NCBI RefSeq assembly: GCF_005795905.1
Contig: NZ_VAWE01000001.1
Coordinates: forward strand, 372,001-436,000
Reading direction: 5' to 3'
Origin: Streptomyces marianii
Lineage (GTDB): Bacteria; Actinomycetota; Actinomycetes; Streptomycetales; Streptomycetaceae
DNA length: 64,000 bases
Part shown: positions 1 to 7,575 of the stretch, one piece after another
Layout of the letters: every line of letters begins with the position of its first letter
How positions within the stretch are numbered: the stretch's first letter is position 1
The notes under the pieces: generated by a model
What the model saw: only the letters and a program-made list of their open reading frames with translations
The model's database searches: none
What the model was told of the DNA's origin: nothing
Made by a program: the position numbers and the translations under genes

Positions 1-567
1 CAGTGCGCTGACCGTGCCCGTCCAGACGTGCTTGAGGGCGTCCGCGTCGAGCGGGTCCGTGTTGCCCCCGCGTCCCAGCAGCGCGGCCGTGCCCTCCGCC
101 GCGAGGCCGTCGACGGCCGCCCGGTGCCGCTGCGCGGCCGAGCGGAGCTCCGATCCCGGCGGGAGCGTCCGGTCGTAGAGCACGAACCACGCGTGGCGTT
201 CGTCCTCCAGGGCGCTGAAGAGCGCGGTGAGGACCGCGTGGGCCAGCGGCGTGGCCGAGGACGGCGGGCCGGCGGTGATCGTGTCCTCGATCGCCGTGAG
301 CAGCCGGGCGGCGACACGTTCGAGGCACGCCAGGTAGAGGCCGTCCTTGGAGCCGAAGTAGGTGTAGAGCATCGGTTTGGTGACGCCCACCTGCCGGGCG
401 ATCGCCGCCATGGACGCGCCGGCGTGCCCGCTGCGGCCGAACTCCTCCATCGCCGCGGCCATGATCTGTTCCTCCCGGCGGGCGCGCGGTACGCCCTTCG
501 TGCCCGCGCCGCGCCGGTCGCGCCCCTCGTCGGAACCGGGTGTCGCCGGACCTCTTGCAGTACCCAT
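1..567 (-). CDS. TetR-family transcriptional regulator (3' end cut by window edge)
   Basis: The reverse strand stays open for 189 codons from an ATG at 567 to the window edge, so the C-terminus is missing. After a charged N-terminal tail of about 28 residues comes a typical TetR DNA-binding region (roughly residues 30-75), with a MAAIARQVGVTKPMLYTYFG helix-turn-helix core followed by the start of a ligand-binding helical domain. The protein probably represses itself and the divergent flavoenzyme at 626; the 58-bp gap between them holds a GGTAA-A-TTACC inverted repeat. A TATAGT hexamer (579-574) ends six bases before the ATG, which suggests a leaderless transcript. The ligand is unknown. Confidence 0.9.
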   Translation of the reverse strand, partial: MGTARGPATPGSDEGRDRRGAGTKGVPRARREEQIMAAAMEEFGRSGHAGASMAAIARQVGVTKPMLYTYFGSKDGLYLACLERVAARLLTAIEDTITAGPPSSATPLAHAVLTALFSALEDERHAWFVLYDRTLPPGSELRSAAQRHRAAVDGLAAEGTAALLGRGGNTDPLDADALKHVWTGTVSAL

Positions 568-573
568 GACAGG

Positions 574-612
574 ACTATACGTTGCGGTAAATTACCAAGC
601 AGTAAATTCCTG
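574..612. promoter_or_regulatory. Candidate TetR operator and TetR -10 box
   Basis: In the divergent intergenic gap, GGTAA-A-TTACC (586-596) is a perfect odd palindrome, and a related half, AGTAAATTCC, follows at about 601-610. TATAGT on the reverse strand (579-574) is a good -10 for the TetR gene. The assignment as the operator of the adjacent TetR protein is inferred from position only. Confidence 0.45.
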
Positions 613-625
613 AGAGGGAAGATCG

Positions 626-2275
626 ATGGATCTCCTCAGCCCCTCCTCCTCGTTCGCCGACCCCCACCCCCGTCGCTCCTGGTGGGGATGGGGTGCCGAA
701 GACGAGGCCCTGCCGGACAGCGAGTGCACGGCCCTCGGAGCCCTGGTGCCCGGCGCGGCGGAGACCCCGCTGCCGGTGCCCGGCATCGCCGACCTCGACC
801 TGCCCGCGTCCCGCGTCGCGGCTCCGTCCGCGCTCGGACACCTCATGTCCGACGCGCCGGAGGAACGGGCGGGCCACACGTACGGCAAGGCGTACCGCGA
901 CGTCGTCCGCGCCCTGTACCGCGACCTGCGGCCCGCGCCCGACCTGGTGGCCCGTCCCCGGTCGGAGCGGGAGGTGACGGACGTCCTGGACTGGGCGTCG
1001 GACGCGGACGTGGCCGTCGTTCCCTACGGGGCGGGGAGTTCGGTCGTCGGCGGCGTCGAGTACCGGGCCGGTCTGCACCGGGGCGTCGTGTCGATGGACC
1101 TGACGGGGCTGGACCGGGTGCTGGAGATCGACCGGGTGAGCCGTGCGGCACGGATCCAGGCCGGAGTCCTCGGCCCCGCCCTGGAGGACCGGCTCCGGCC
1201 GCACGGACTGACGTTGCGCCACTTCCCGCAGAGCTTCGAGTTCTCCACGCTCGGCGGCTGGCTGGCCACCCGCGCGGGCGGACACTACGCCACGCTCCAC
1301 ACCCACATCGACGATCTCGTGGAGTCGCTGCGGGTGGTGACGCCCGCTGGCGTGAACGAGTCGCTGAGAGTGCCCGGTTCGGGTGCCGGTCCGTCGCCGG
1401 ACCGCCTGTTCCTGGGCTCCGAGGGCACCCTGGGAGTGATCACCGAGGCATGGATGCGCCTTCAGGACCGCCCCCGGCACAAGGCGTCGGCCACGGTGTT
1501 CTTCGAAGGCTTCGACGCGGCGCTGAGCGCGGTGCGCGCGATCTCCCAGTCCGGGCTGCATCCCGCCAACTGCCGGCTGCTCGACCCGGGTGAGGCGGCC
1601 CTCGCCCAGGTCGCCGACGGCGGCCGGAGCGCGCTCGTCCTCGGAGTCGAAGCAGCCGACCGGCCCGTGGACGGACGGCTCACGGAGCTCGTCGAGCTCG
1701 CCCGGGACCATGGTGGCCTACCGGCTCCCACCGGCGGGGAGGGCGGCGACGCGGCGGCGGGCACCTGGCGGTCCGCGTTCCTGCGCATGCCGTATCTGCG
1801 CGACGCGCTCGCCCGGATGAGCGTGATCAGCGAGACCTTCGAGACCGCGTGCACCTGGGACCGGCTCCCGTTGCTCGTCGACACCGCACGCCGCGCGCTC
1901 GGCGCCACCGTACGGAAGGCGACAGGCGCCGAGGCCATGGTCAACTGCCGTCTGACGCACGTCTATCCGGACGGCGCCGCACCGTACTTCACCGTCATCG
2001 CCGCGGCGCGGCGCGGCAGCGAGGTCGCCGTGTGGGACGACATCAAGGCGGCCGCGATCGAGGTGCTCGGCGATCTCGGCGCGACCGTCACCCACCACCA
2101 CGCCGTCGGACGCGACCATCGCCCCGGCTACGACCGCCAGCGTCCGGAGCCGTTCGCGCTCGCCCTGCGCGCCGCGAAGCAGGTCCTGGACCCGGCGGGG
2201 ATCCTCAACCCCGGCGTTCTGCTCGACCCCGCCGACCGGCCCGGGACGGCGCGGGGAGGAAGCGCACCGGGATGA
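626..2275 (+). CDS. FAD-binding oxidase, alkyldihydroxyacetonephosphate synthase-like
   Basis: This 549-residue flavoenzyme belongs to the vanillyl-alcohol oxidase/AGPS family. Residues about 95-280 form the PP-loop FAD-binding domain (VPYGAGSSVVGGV and FLGSEGTLGVITEA are the FAD-contact motifs). The C-terminal half resembles the AGPS cap domain, with a THHHAVGRDH histidine cluster near residue 489 and a final KQVLDPAGILNPGVLL segment typical of the superfamily. In AGPS the reaction swaps the acyl chain of acyl-DHAP for an alkyl chain to start ether-lipid synthesis. Bacterial relatives are mostly uncharacterised, so the substrate stays open. A GAGGGAA ribosome site precedes the ATG by six bases. 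It is divergent from the TetR gene, which probably controls it. Confidence 0.85.
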   Translation: MDLLSPSSSFADPHPRRSWWGWGAEDEALPDSECTALGALVPGAAETPLPVPGIADLDLPASRVAAPSALGHLMSDAPEERAGHTYGKAYRDVVRALYRDLRPAPDLVARPRSEREVTDVLDWASDADVAVVPYGAGSSVVGGVEYRAGLHRGVVSMDLTGLDRVLEIDRVSRAARIQAGVLGPALEDRLRPHGLTLRHFPQSFEFSTLGGWLATRAGGHYATLHTHIDDLVESLRVVTPAGVNESLRVPGSGAGPSPDRLFLGSEGTLGVITEAWMRLQDRPRHKASATVFFEGFDAALSAVRAISQSGLHPANCRLLDPGEAALAQVADGGRSALVLGVEAADRPVDGRLTELVELARDHGGLPAPTGGEGGDAAAGTWRSAFLRMPYLRDALARMSVISETFETACTWDRLPLLVDTARRALGATVRKATGAEAMVNCRLTHVYPDGAAPYFTVIAAARRGSEVAVWDDIKAAAIEVLGDLGATVTHHHAVGRDHRPGYDRQRPEPFALALRAAKQVLDPAGILNPGVLLDPADRPGTARGGSAPG

Positions 2276-2446
2276 CGGCTCCTCGGCCGGTGCCCCATCG
2301 GCACGCCCGGCGAGGGCGAGAGGGGTCCGCCGGCGCCGGTCCAGGCAGGCGGCCCAGGGCCGACGACGACTGCGGGTACGAGGCCGCTGCGCGAGCCGCA
2401 TGCGGGTGCCACGGTGGCGCGGGGGCCGCGCCGCCGGCCCCTCGGA

Positions 2447-2692
2447 CTACCGCCGCCGCGGGTGGTCGGAGTCCTCCTCGGCGCTCGGCAGATCGCGGTG
2501 CCCGTCGTTCCACGGGTTCGTCCATCCGCACGCCCCGCACGCGTAGCGGCCGTCGAGGCCGGACAGACGCGTACCGCAGCGTTCACAGTCGGTCTCGGTG
2601 ATCTGCAGCGCTCCGTGATGCGCCAGGTCGACGGAAGGCGGTAGTTCCTCGACCTGCGGGGGCCATGCGCGACCACGGGGACGCCTGCTCAT
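2447..2692 (-). CDS. Small zinc-ribbon protein
   Basis: This 81-residue protein starts at the ATG at 2692, with GGAGGT about a dozen bases upstream on the reverse strand. The longer open frame upstream of this ATG is only the translated GGGGCCC repeat and is excluded. The middle carries a four-cysteine knuckle pair, CERCGTRLSG...CGACGW, which should bind one zinc ion; the tail is acidic and then basic. Such small ribbons are common and unassigned in Streptomyces. It is monocistronic and no function is visible beyond probable metal binding. Confidence 0.7.
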   Translation of the reverse strand: MSRRPRGRAWPPQVEELPPSVDLAHHGALQITETDCERCGTRLSGLDGRYACGACGWTNPWNDGHRDLPSAEEDSDHPRRR

Positions 2693-2733
2693 GCGGGGGA
2701 GGTTACCTCCGGGGCCAACGGCCGCCGCGGGCC

Positions 2734-2780
2734 GGGGGCCCGGGGCCCAGGGCCCGGGGCCCGGGGCCCGGGGCCCGGGG
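2734..2780. repeat. GGGGCCC microrepeat
   Basis: About six consecutive copies of a 7-bp CGGGGCC unit lie just upstream of the zinc-ribbon gene. The array can fold on itself on either strand. No function is assigned. Confidence 0.8.
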
Positions 2781-2817
2781 ACGTGCCGGAGATCCGGCCG
2801 CGCCCGAAGCCCGGCAG

Positions 2818-2871
2818 CACCCGGAGCGGGATCGCCCCCGGAATGGGATCGCACCCGGAGCGGGATCGCGC
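2818..2871. repeat. Three imperfect 18-bp tandem repeats
   Basis: Three consecutive units related to CACCCGGAGCGGGATCGC lie between the zinc-ribbon gene and the end of the RCC1 gene. Each unit holds a small inverted repeat. They may be a degenerate array of protein-binding or hairpin elements; this is inference. Confidence 0.5.
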
Positions 2872-2947
2872 CGGTCTCCCCGGGGAGGCCGGCACGGCCA
2901 CGGGGTCCCTGGCACGGCCGTCCGGCCGCCCCGGTGCCGGTGGCTGC

Positions 2948-4240
2948 TCAGCCCGCCAGGCTGTGCTCGCCGCCGGCCGCGATGAGGCCGGCCTTCCCGA
3001 TCGTGGTGGTCACCGCGACGGGAACGCTGCTGTCGGCGGTACCCCCGTTACCGAGCCGGCCCTCTCCGTTCTCGCCCCAGGCGTGAACAACGCTCCCGGG
3101 GCCGGGCTCGTCGCCGGGGTCGTCCTCGCCGCTGCCCGGGAACCCGCCAGGCCAGTCGTCGCAGCGGCAGGACGACGGGCTCGGCAGACCGGCGCCGCCG
3201 CAGCCGCAGGAGGACGTCAGCGCGAGGTTGTGGTCCTCCGTGGTGGAGATGCCCGTCACCCCGCGCAGGCCCCGCACCCGGACGGGGATGGTGCTGCCGT
3301 CGAGGGCGCCGTCGCCCAGCTGCCCGGAGGCGTTGTCCCCCCAGGCCCACACGGTGCCGTCGCCCGCCAGTGCGAGGCTGTGGCCGAGACCTGCCGCGAC
3401 GGCCCTGACCCCGGTGAGTGTCCGGACCTCCACCGGGGTCGTGCTGTCGATGTTGGTGCCGTTGCCCAGCTGCCCGGAGAAGTTGTCGCCCCAGGACAGC
3501 ACCCGGCCGTCCCTGACCACCGCGAGGCTGTGGTTGCCGCCCGCGGCGAGGGCCCTGGCCCGGGTGATGCCCTGCACCTGGACGGGGATGGTGCTGTCGT
3601 CGAGGGCGCCGTTGCCCAGCTGGCCGTTGTCGTTGTCCCCCCACGCCCGGACCGTGCCGTCACGCAGCAGGGCGGCGGCGTGGTTGTCGCCGCCGGCGAG
3701 GGCCTTCACGCCGGAGAGGTTCTGCACCTCGACGGGGAGGGAGCGGTCGGCGAGGGTGCCGTTGCCCAGCTGGCCGTTGTCGTTGTCGCCCCACGCCCGG
3801 ACCGTGCCGTCACGCAGCAGGGCCAGGCTGAAGTCGTCGCCCGCCACGACGGCCTTCACGCCGGTGAGGCCCGGGACCCGGACGGGGACGTTGCTGTCGG
3901 TCTCGGTGCCGTTGCCCAGCTGGCCGTTGTCGTTGTCCCCCCACGCCCACACCGTGCCGTCACGCAGCAGGGCCAGGCTGTGCCCGAAGCCGGCGGCGAG
4001 ACTCCTGATTCCGGTCAGTTCCGGAACGGCGACGGGCACGGTGCTGTCGGCGTTGTCACCGGTGCCGAGTTGGCCGTCCTCGTTGTCGCCCCAGGCCTGC
4101 GCGAACGGCGCGGCGCCACCGCCGAAGGGATCCGCCGCGAAGGCGCCGGGCGTCCAGACCAGCGTCGCTGCCAGCGCGGCGGCCAGCACCGTACGGTTGC
4201 GTCCTGCGGCACCGCGGGCCGGCGGATGCGCTTCACCCAT
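2948..4240 (-). CDS. Secreted RCC1-repeat beta-propeller protein
   Basis: This 430-residue protein begins at the ATG at 4240, preceded by a GAGGGAG ribosome site. The N-terminus has basic residues, a hydrophobic stretch (TVLAAALAATLVW) and an AFA-AD signal-peptidase site near residue 35, so export is expected. The rest consists of about seven RCC1 repeats, each with the AWGDN-x2-GQLGNG signature, which form a seven-bladed propeller. Between blades five and six is a Cys-containing insert (SCGCGGAG... and CRCDDWPGG). Bacterial RCC1 proteins are generally of unknown role, presumably in binding or adhesion outside the cell. The near-identical repeats make internal recombination likely. The gene stands alone. 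Confidence 0.85.
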   Translation of the reverse strand: MGEAHPPARGAAGRNRTVLAAALAATLVWTPGAFAADPFGGGAAPFAQAWGDNEDGQLGTGDNADSTVPVAVPELTGIRSLAAGFGHSLALLRDGTVWAWGDNDNGQLGNGTETDSNVPVRVPGLTGVKAVVAGDDFSLALLRDGTVRAWGDNDNGQLGNGTLADRSLPVEVQNLSGVKALAGGDNHAAALLRDGTVRAWGDNDNGQLGNGALDDSTIPVQVQGITRARALAAGGNHSLAVVRDGRVLSWGDNFSGQLGNGTNIDSTTPVEVRTLTGVRAVAAGLGHSLALAGDGTVWAWGDNASGQLGDGALDGSTIPVRVRGLRGVTGISTTEDHNLALTSSCGCGGAGLPSPSSCRCDDWPGGFPGSGEDDPGDEPGPGSVVHAWGENGEGRLGNGGTADSSVPVAVTTTIGKAGLIAAGGEHSLAG

Positions 4241-4599
4241 GACACTCTCCCTCTCGTCCGGTCCCGCCCCACCGCCTCCCCGGCGGTACGAAATCTGAAG
4301 AAACCAGCCACAGGCATACCAGTCACCCCCGTACCGTCCGGCACGACACGTGCAGAACCCGTCTCCCGGCGCCCGGTCGGGGCGGGCAACCGTCGGCGCG
4401 GGCGTGCGGCGGGCGGCCTCCGGCTCGCGGACACGCGCGCTCGTGGCGGCGGTGGGCACGGACCGCCCGTGCGGGGTGGGGCCGGGCGGGTGGTGCGTTT
4501 AGGCCCGTCGGCCGTGCGCTCGTCCGTGTCGGCGGCGTCCGGTACGGGCCGCTCGCTACGTTCCAGGCACATACACCCCAGAGCTCGAAGGGCACAGCC
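4241..4599. other. Divergent intergenic region without a gene
   Basis: This 359-bp gap separates the RCC1 gene and the metallothionein-like gene. It should hold both promoters. A TACGTT hexamer (4556-4561) could be the -10 for the rightward gene. No coding frame is convincing. Confidence 0.5.
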
Positions 4600-4833
4600 A
4601 TGGCCAAGTGCGAAGTCTGCGGCAACGACTACGAGATGTCGTTCGAGGTGCACGCCGCCGGAGCGGTGCACACGTTCGACAGCATCGAGTGTGCGGCCCA
4701 GCGGATGGCACCGATCTGCGAGAACTGCCAGTGCCGGATCCTCGGCCACGGACTGCAGGCCGACGGGCAGTTCTACTGCTGTGCGCACTGCGCCCGCCAG
4801 AAGGGCGTCGCGGAGCTCGCCGACCACGCCTGA
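4600..4833 (+). CDS. Prokaryotic metallothionein-like Cys-rich metal-binding protein
   Basis: This 77-residue protein has nine cysteines, at positions 4, 7, 31, 40, 43, 45, 60, 61 and 64, arranged as CEVC, a lone Cys, CENCQC and CCAHC. The order and the FYCCAHCA motif recall the prokaryotic metallothionein/TRASH-type zinc fingers common in actinobacteria. It probably binds zinc or another soft metal in the cytoplasm, for storage or as a small regulatory ribbon. A GAAGGG site precedes the ATG. The gene is alone between a secreted protein and a DHFR-family enzyme. Confidence 0.8.
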   Translation: MAKCEVCGNDYEMSFEVHAAGAVHTFDSIECAAQRMAPICENCQCRILGHGLQADGQFYCCAHCARQKGVAELADHA

Positions 4834-5012
4834 GCCGCTCCGCGCGGCCGCGGCGGGAGTTGCGCCGGCGGCGCAAGGACCCGCACGCCGCGCTCCACGC
4901 GTCTACTGTGCTCCGTGTCATACCCGTGGGGCCGAGGGCGTGCGATGACTTTCGGCGCTGCGCACCGTCTCCTTTGAAGCAGTCCGTCGGAGCAGGAAGC
5001 GGAGAGACTCCC

Positions 5013-5609
5013 ATGCGCATCGTGATCACCGAGTTCATCAGCCTGGACGGCGTCGTGCAGGCCCCGGGCGGTCCCGAGGAGGACACCGACGGCGGCTTCG
5101 CGCACGGTGGCTGGTCACACCCGTTCTTCGACCCGGAGACGGTGGGCGGCGCGTTCGACGAGGCGCTCAGGAATGCGGAGGGGCTGCTGTTCGGGCGCCG
5201 CACCTGGCAGACGATGGCCGGCGCGTGGCCGGAGCGGGCCGGAGACCCGTTCGCCGACAGGATGAACGCGCTCCCGAAGTACGTCGTGTCGCAGACGCTC
5301 GGCGAGGACAAGCTGACGTGGCACAACACCAGGTGTATCCCCGGTGACGAGGCCGTCGCCCGGATCCGGGAGCTGCGGGACGCCGAGGGCGGCGATCTGG
5401 TCGTGATGGGCAGCCCGACCCTGGCCCGGACCCTCATCGCCGAGGGACTGGTCGACGAACTCCGGCTGATGATCATGCCGGTACTCCTCGGCGGCGGAAA
5501 GACGATCTTCCCGGGCGACGGCGGCAAGCACTCTCTGGAGCTGGTCTCCACGGTCGCCAGCGGCACCGGTGTGCACGTGTGCGTCTACCGGCCGGCCGCC
5601 GGGGAGTAG
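5013..5609 (+). CDS. Dihydrofolate reductase-family (RibD C-terminal) oxidoreductase
   Basis: This 198-residue protein starts at the ATG at 5013 behind GGAGAG. It follows the RibD C-terminal/DHFR-like fold from end to end: an N-terminal strand (MRIVITEFISLDGVV), a GLLFGRRTWQTM nucleotide-binding segment, a DLVVMGSPTLARTL glycine loop near residue 130, and the LMIMPVLLGGGKTIFP motif near residue 155. Members use NADPH to reduce pterin- or pyrimidine-like substrates. Those standing alone, as here, are not riboflavin enzymes and mostly have no assigned substrate. There is no riboflavin or folate gene nearby. Confidence 0.85.
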   Translation: MRIVITEFISLDGVVQAPGGPEEDTDGGFAHGGWSHPFFDPETVGGAFDEALRNAEGLLFGRRTWQTMAGAWPERAGDPFADRMNALPKYVVSQTLGEDKLTWHNTRCIPGDEAVARIRELRDAEGGDLVVMGSPTLARTLIAEGLVDELRLMIMPVLLGGGKTIFPGDGGKHSLELVSTVASGTGVHVCVYRPAAGE

Positions 5610-5697
5610 GGCGTCCCGGCCGTGCACCGTCCGGTCGGACAGGTCGCCCGGCCCCCCTGGGTCGCCCGGCCCGCCACCGGATCGATCGCGTACCGGC

Positions 5698-5919
5698 CGA
5701 GAGCGGAGGGTCGAGCAGCATGCCGTCGGACCGCACGGGCGACCCGCACCAACTGCGCCCCGCGGACCGTACGGCGATCCGCAGACCGAGGGACCGGGCG
5801 GGCCGCACGGCGGCGGGGACGTCCCGCTCGGAGGCGGCACGGACGATGAGTTCGGGGAACCTCTCGGGTTTCAGGTCGTTCCACACCATCGCGGCGCGCT
5901 TCGTGACCAGCGTCGCCCC
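5698..5919 (-). pseudogene. Fragment of a berberine-bridge-type FAD-linked oxidase
   Basis: On the reverse strand about 74 codons match the N-terminal FAD-binding region of BBE-like oxidases. They read LVTKRAAMVWNDLKPERFPE, then AASERDVPAAVRPARSLGLR and AGRSWCGSP, the region that in intact relatives contains the flavin-linking His (RGGGHNWCG; here the His is Arg). Similarity stops abruptly after LLLDPPLS, there is no matching downstream part, and the reading frame has no convincing start. It looks like a truncated, decaying remnant of a gene of about 450 codons. Confidence 0.6.
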
Positions 5920-5992
5920 GCCGGACGATGGGCCCCTCGACGGCTCCGGCCTGCCTCTGTTCACGCAACGCGGGTTCCAGGACTCGCGCCGG

Positions 5993-6220
5993 GTGCGGCT
6001 GTGTGTCACCCGGGCCGCCCGTGTGCTCATCGACTGGGCCGTCGGGGAACGGGGCATCCACCGCGTCGCATGGTGGGTCCCATCCGGCAACGCACTCAGT
6101 ATCGCGGTGGCCCGGCGACTGGGAATGACCAAGGACGCTGCACTACGCGAGAGTTACCCGTACCGGGGGAAGCGCCACGACATGGAGATCTGGCCCGTGC
6201 TCGCCTCGGAACGGCGAGCG
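5993..6220 (+). pseudogene. C-terminal fragment of a GNAT (RimJ/RimL-type) acetyltransferase
   Basis: The forward strand encodes about 75 residues that match the second half of a GNAT N-acetyltransferase: TRAARVLIDWAVGERGIHRV, then the SGNALSIAVARRLGM acetyl-CoA-side helix, then YPYRGKRHDMEIWPVLASE, the usual C-terminus. The N-terminal half is absent. The frame upstream is instead the antisense of the FAD-oxidase fragment, so this piece has no plausible start. Two unrelated remnants have been joined, which points to an old deletion or rearrangement. Confidence 0.65.
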
Positions 6221-6322
6221 GGGATCGGCCGGTCTCCCGGACGTCGGTGGGATGACATAATCCGAGCAGTGGAGACCGAGCACGGGCGGCGCTACGGCCG
6301 AGAAGGCGGGGGAAAGGCAACG

Positions 6323-6805
6323 GTGGCCTTGTCGACATCATGGCCGCAATGGCGCTCGGATTCCCCGGAGTCGTCCTCCGCCGGGCACCCCTTCCTGCTC
6401 GTCACTCTGCGCATGACCGTCCCAGGCGGCAGGCAGTGGCAGCAGTACCGCTTCGTCGAGAACCAGGATCTGCGTTCCCGGCTCGTTCCCCTTCTCGGCA
6501 CGCTGCCCGTGAGCCACTCGCTGCTGCAGGAACCGCACGGCGGGCAGCCCTGCCGGTTCAGCGACCCGGCCGTACGGCTCTGGCGGGACGACGACGCCGA
6601 CCGCTGGCCCAACACCCTGTACCGGTCGTTCGCCGAGGCGGACGGACCGCGCCGGGGGCTCGGCGAGGTGGCGGTGATGTTGCGGCTGCACAGCCGGAGC
6701 GGCTTCGTCCGGGAGGTCTCCCGCACGATCAACGAGTGCAACGTCCGCGCGGACGGGCTGCTCCTGCGTACCCAGGTGCCGGACGTCCTGACGCCCGACG
6801 GCTGA
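6323..6805 (+). CDS. Conserved-looking hypothetical protein
   Basis: I do not recognise this 160-residue protein. The GTG at 6323 is preceded by a GGGGGAAAGG ribosome-like site; an alternative in-frame GTG at 6269 follows a CATAAT hexamer at 6255-6260. The sequence is soluble and mixed alpha/beta in look, rich in Arg and Leu, with an aromatic QWQQYRFVE segment, DRWPNTLYRSFAEADGPRRG and a VREVSRTINECNVRADGLLL tail. Third-position GC bias supports coding. Its last 77 bases overlap the convergent DUF3040 frame. Confidence 0.5.
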   Translation: MALSTSWPQWRSDSPESSSAGHPFLLVTLRMTVPGGRQWQQYRFVENQDLRSRLVPLLGTLPVSHSLLQEPHGGQPCRFSDPAVRLWRDDDADRWPNTLYRSFAEADGPRRGLGEVAVMLRLHSRSGFVREVSRTINECNVRADGLLLRTQVPDVLTPDG

Positions 6806-7202
6806 CGCTCCGCGGCAGGACCGGCGCGGATCCCTGGCCGAGCGCCCCGAGCCGCGCCGCAGGGAGGCCTCCGCTCGGCGGCGGCCTCACCACGGCCGGC
6901 AGGGGAACAGCCCCGAGCGTCGGAACCCTTTCCGGACCGTGCCCCGGACGCCGGGAGACCAGCAGCACGGCGGTGACCCACACGGCCACCGCGGCCAGCC
7001 CGATGCCGGACGACCCCGTGGCGCCAGCCCACAGGAAGAGCACGCCTGCCGGCGTCGCCGTCGCCCCCACGAGGAGCGCCTCGCGACGGCCGAGTCCCCG
7101 CCGGCCGAGTCCCCGCCGGGCGGGCCGCCCCGCGCGCAGCCCGGCTTCGATCTGGTCCAGCATCGCGATCTCTCGCGCCGACAGCCGCCTCTCCCTCGGC
7201 AC
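6729..7202 (-). CDS. DUF3040 membrane protein
   Basis: The frame from GTG 7202 encodes 157 residues. The N-terminus, RRLSAREIAMLDQIEAGLRA, is the DUF3040 hallmark (a short amphipathic helix seen in many actinobacterial proteins). It is followed by two predicted membrane helices (ALLVGATATPAGVLFLWAG and IGLAAVAVWVTAVLLVS). The Pro/Arg-rich last 70 residues look atypical and overlap the neighbouring convergent gene, so the true protein may once have ended soon after the second helix. Function is unknown. Confidence 0.6.
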   Translation of the reverse strand: MPRERRLSAREIAMLDQIEAGLRAGRPARRGLGRRGLGRREALLVGATATPAGVLFLWAGATGSSGIGLAAVAVWVTAVLLVSRRPGHGPERVPTLGAVPLPAVVRPPPSGGLPAARLGALGQGSAPVLPRSVSRRASGRPAPGYAGAARPRGRCTR

Positions 7203-7473
7203 CCCGCCCCCAGCCTCTGCTGTGTACCCGACCCGGCCCATCCGCACCACGCGTCCGCCCCGGCACGGGGCGTCCCAGTGCGGATGCCCGCTCATCGCTC
7301 CCGTACGCAGGGAATCCGCGTGTCCGGCCCGCAGGCGGCGCGCCCGTGCAGCGCCGTCTCGCCCTTCGGGTCCGGACGAGGGCCGTCACACTCCTCGCCC
7401 GGACACTCTTCGAGCGTACGGCGGACGAGCCCGTCCGGCGGTGCGGCCGGTCCCCGCGGTCGCGCAGAGGGGG
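7203..7473. other. Intergenic stretch, no supported gene
   Basis: Between the DUF3040 start and the small coupled frame I see no convincing gene. A 91-codon reverse frame (7292-7567) has a Cys-containing tail but no ribosome site and is treated as spurious. Confidence 0.4.
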
Positions 7474-7575
7474 TCAGCGCCCCAGTGCCCGGCGCAGTTC
7501 GTCCTTGTTCATCGGGGCGGCACCAGCGGTGGCGCGGCGGGATCGGTACCGCGTCCGGGACGGGCACACGGTCAT
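7474..7575 (-). CDS. Possible 33-residue protein coupled to the aminotransferase
   Basis: A short frame starts with an ATG that overlaps the aminotransferase stop as ATGA (7575-7572) and runs for 33 codons: an Arg-rich first half, then MNKDELRRALGR. The ATGA overlap is the arrangement that joins the upstream two genes of the same operon, so it could be translated by re-initiation. It may equally be the remnant of a longer third gene. Nothing similar is recognised. Confidence 0.25.
   Translation of the reverse strand: MTVCPSRTRYRSRRATAGAAPMNKDELRRALGR

Noticed and set aside
7292..7567. A 91-codon reverse frame with a Cys-containing tail
   Set aside because: There is no ribosome site, poor codon pattern in the first half and no recognised family.
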